This document shows, in pieces, positions 5,268 through 5,702 of a DNA stretch of 5,702 bases. Origin of the DNA: Candidatus Micrarchaeota archaeon UBA95 (GTDB taxonomy: Archaea > Micrarchaeota > Micrarchaeia > Norongarragalinales > Norongarragalinaceae); assembly GCA_002499405.1 (NCBI GenBank), contig DALH01000013.1, positions 1 through 5,702 of the forward strand, in the 5' to 3' direction. Made by a program: the position numbers and the translations under genes. The notes beneath the pieces were generated by a model that saw only the letters and a list, made by a program, of their open reading frames with translations, was not told the origin of the DNA and ran no database searches. Position 1 is the stretch's first letter, and every line of letters begins with the position of its first letter.

Positions 5268-5702
5268 GTCCCTTGGCGCCAGTCGCTGAGATACTTTTGC
5301 TGGGCGGGCGTGAGGGAATCAATTTCCAGGCCTTCTGCTTTGAGTTTGAGGCGGGCGACCTCGTCATCAATTTCTTTGGGCACGTCGTAAACCTTGTTTT
5401 CGAGTTTTGACGCGTTCTTGTGCAGGTATTCAGCGACGAGCGCCTGGTCCGCGAAACTCATGTCCATCACGCTTGAGGGGTGGCCGGAAGCGCAGGCCAG
5501 GTTCACTAGGCGACCGTGCGCCAACAAATAGATTCTCCGGCCGTTCTTCAACTTGTATTCCTCCACTTCGGGCCGGATTTCGCGGTGTTTTTCTGCTAGC
5601 GCCTCCAAGGCGGGCACGTCCAGTTCAACGTTGAAGTGGCCGGTGTTCGCCACGATTGCGCCGTCCCTCATTTTCTCGAAGTGTTCGCGGCGGATTACGT
5701 GC
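5264..5702 (-). CDS. ahcY: S-adenosylhomocysteine hydrolase, C-terminal 145 residues (N-terminus beyond right edge)
   Basis: AdoHcyase reversibly hydrolyses SAH to adenosine and homocysteine with tightly bound NAD, relieving product inhibition of SAM-dependent methyltransferases. The visible frame is open to the right edge and starts HVIRREHFEKMRDGAIVANTGHFNVE. This matches the conserved stretch at the end of the NAD-binding Rossmann domain, with the NTGHF loop that contacts NAD. The C-terminal part has GRLVNLACASGHPSSVMDMSFADQAL, the family signature around the adenosine site, then DVPKEIDDEVARLKL and the end YLSDWRQGT. Eukaryotic and many bacterial forms end in a Lys-Tyr tail (..KPDHYRY); the shorter end here is the archaeal/Thermotoga type. 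The Met at 5671 is internal, not the start. The gene is convergent with the coiled-coil gene, with a four-base stop overlap. Confidence 0.96.
   Translation of the reverse strand, partial: HVIRREHFEKMRDGAIVANTGHFNVELDVPALEALAEKHREIRPEVEEYKLKNGRRIYLLAHGRLVNLACASGHPSSVMDMSFADQALVAEYLHKNASKLENKVYDVPKEIDDEVARLKLKAEGLEIDSLTPAQQKYLSDWRQGT

Noticed and set aside
1..5702. Mobile element, CRISPR array, tRNA or rRNA
   Set aside because: I saw no spaced direct repeats, transposase or integrase motifs, or cloverleaf-like sequence; almost every base is in a recognised gene.

Overview
This window is a compact piece of an archaeal chromosome. Four things point to Archaea: a histone-fold protein, a COG1340-type archaeal coiled-coil protein, A/T-rich TATA-like boxes about 24-29 bases upstream of several starts (the spacing expected for archaeal leaderless or short-leader transcripts), and S-adenosylhomocysteine hydrolase and PEP synthase of archaeal type. 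The sequence is moderately GC-rich. I cannot place the lineage more finely; a euryarchaeal or DPANN-type genome would both fit.

Layout. Bases 1-2414 hold a minus-strand cluster, read from right to left: a small uncharacterised protein, a TrmJ-like SPOUT tRNA 2'-O-methyltransferase, and phosphoenolpyruvate synthase (ppsA), whose C-terminal half lies beyond the left edge. A 75-base divergent promoter region separates this cluster from a plus-strand gene (2490-2888) for an unusual histone-fold protein with an acidic N-terminal tail and a helical C-terminal extension. That gene runs tail-to-tail into thiL (thiamine-monophosphate kinase, minus, 2878-3765), with an 11-base overlap. thiL is divergent from thiE (thiamine-phosphate synthase, plus, 3817-4452) across 51 bases. 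thiE overlaps by four bases with a 272-residue coiled-coil protein of COG1340 type (4449-5267). The stop of that gene overlaps the stop of a minus-strand S-adenosylhomocysteine hydrolase, which is cut by the right edge.

How the genes relate. ThiE joins the pyrimidine and thiazole halves into thiamine phosphate, and ThiL phosphorylates it to thiamine diphosphate, so the divergent pair forms the last two steps of the pathway. TrmJ consumes SAM and releases SAH, which AdoHcyase removes; this is a metabolic link, not a genetic one. PEP synthase makes PEP from pyruvate for gluconeogenesis. There is no mobile element, CRISPR array, RNA gene or gene-free stretch longer than 75 bases. No wholly new multi-gene system is evident. 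The item most worth following is the histone-fold protein, whose inferred changes at dimer-dimer and L2-loop positions suggest it is not an ordinary DNA-wrapping histone.
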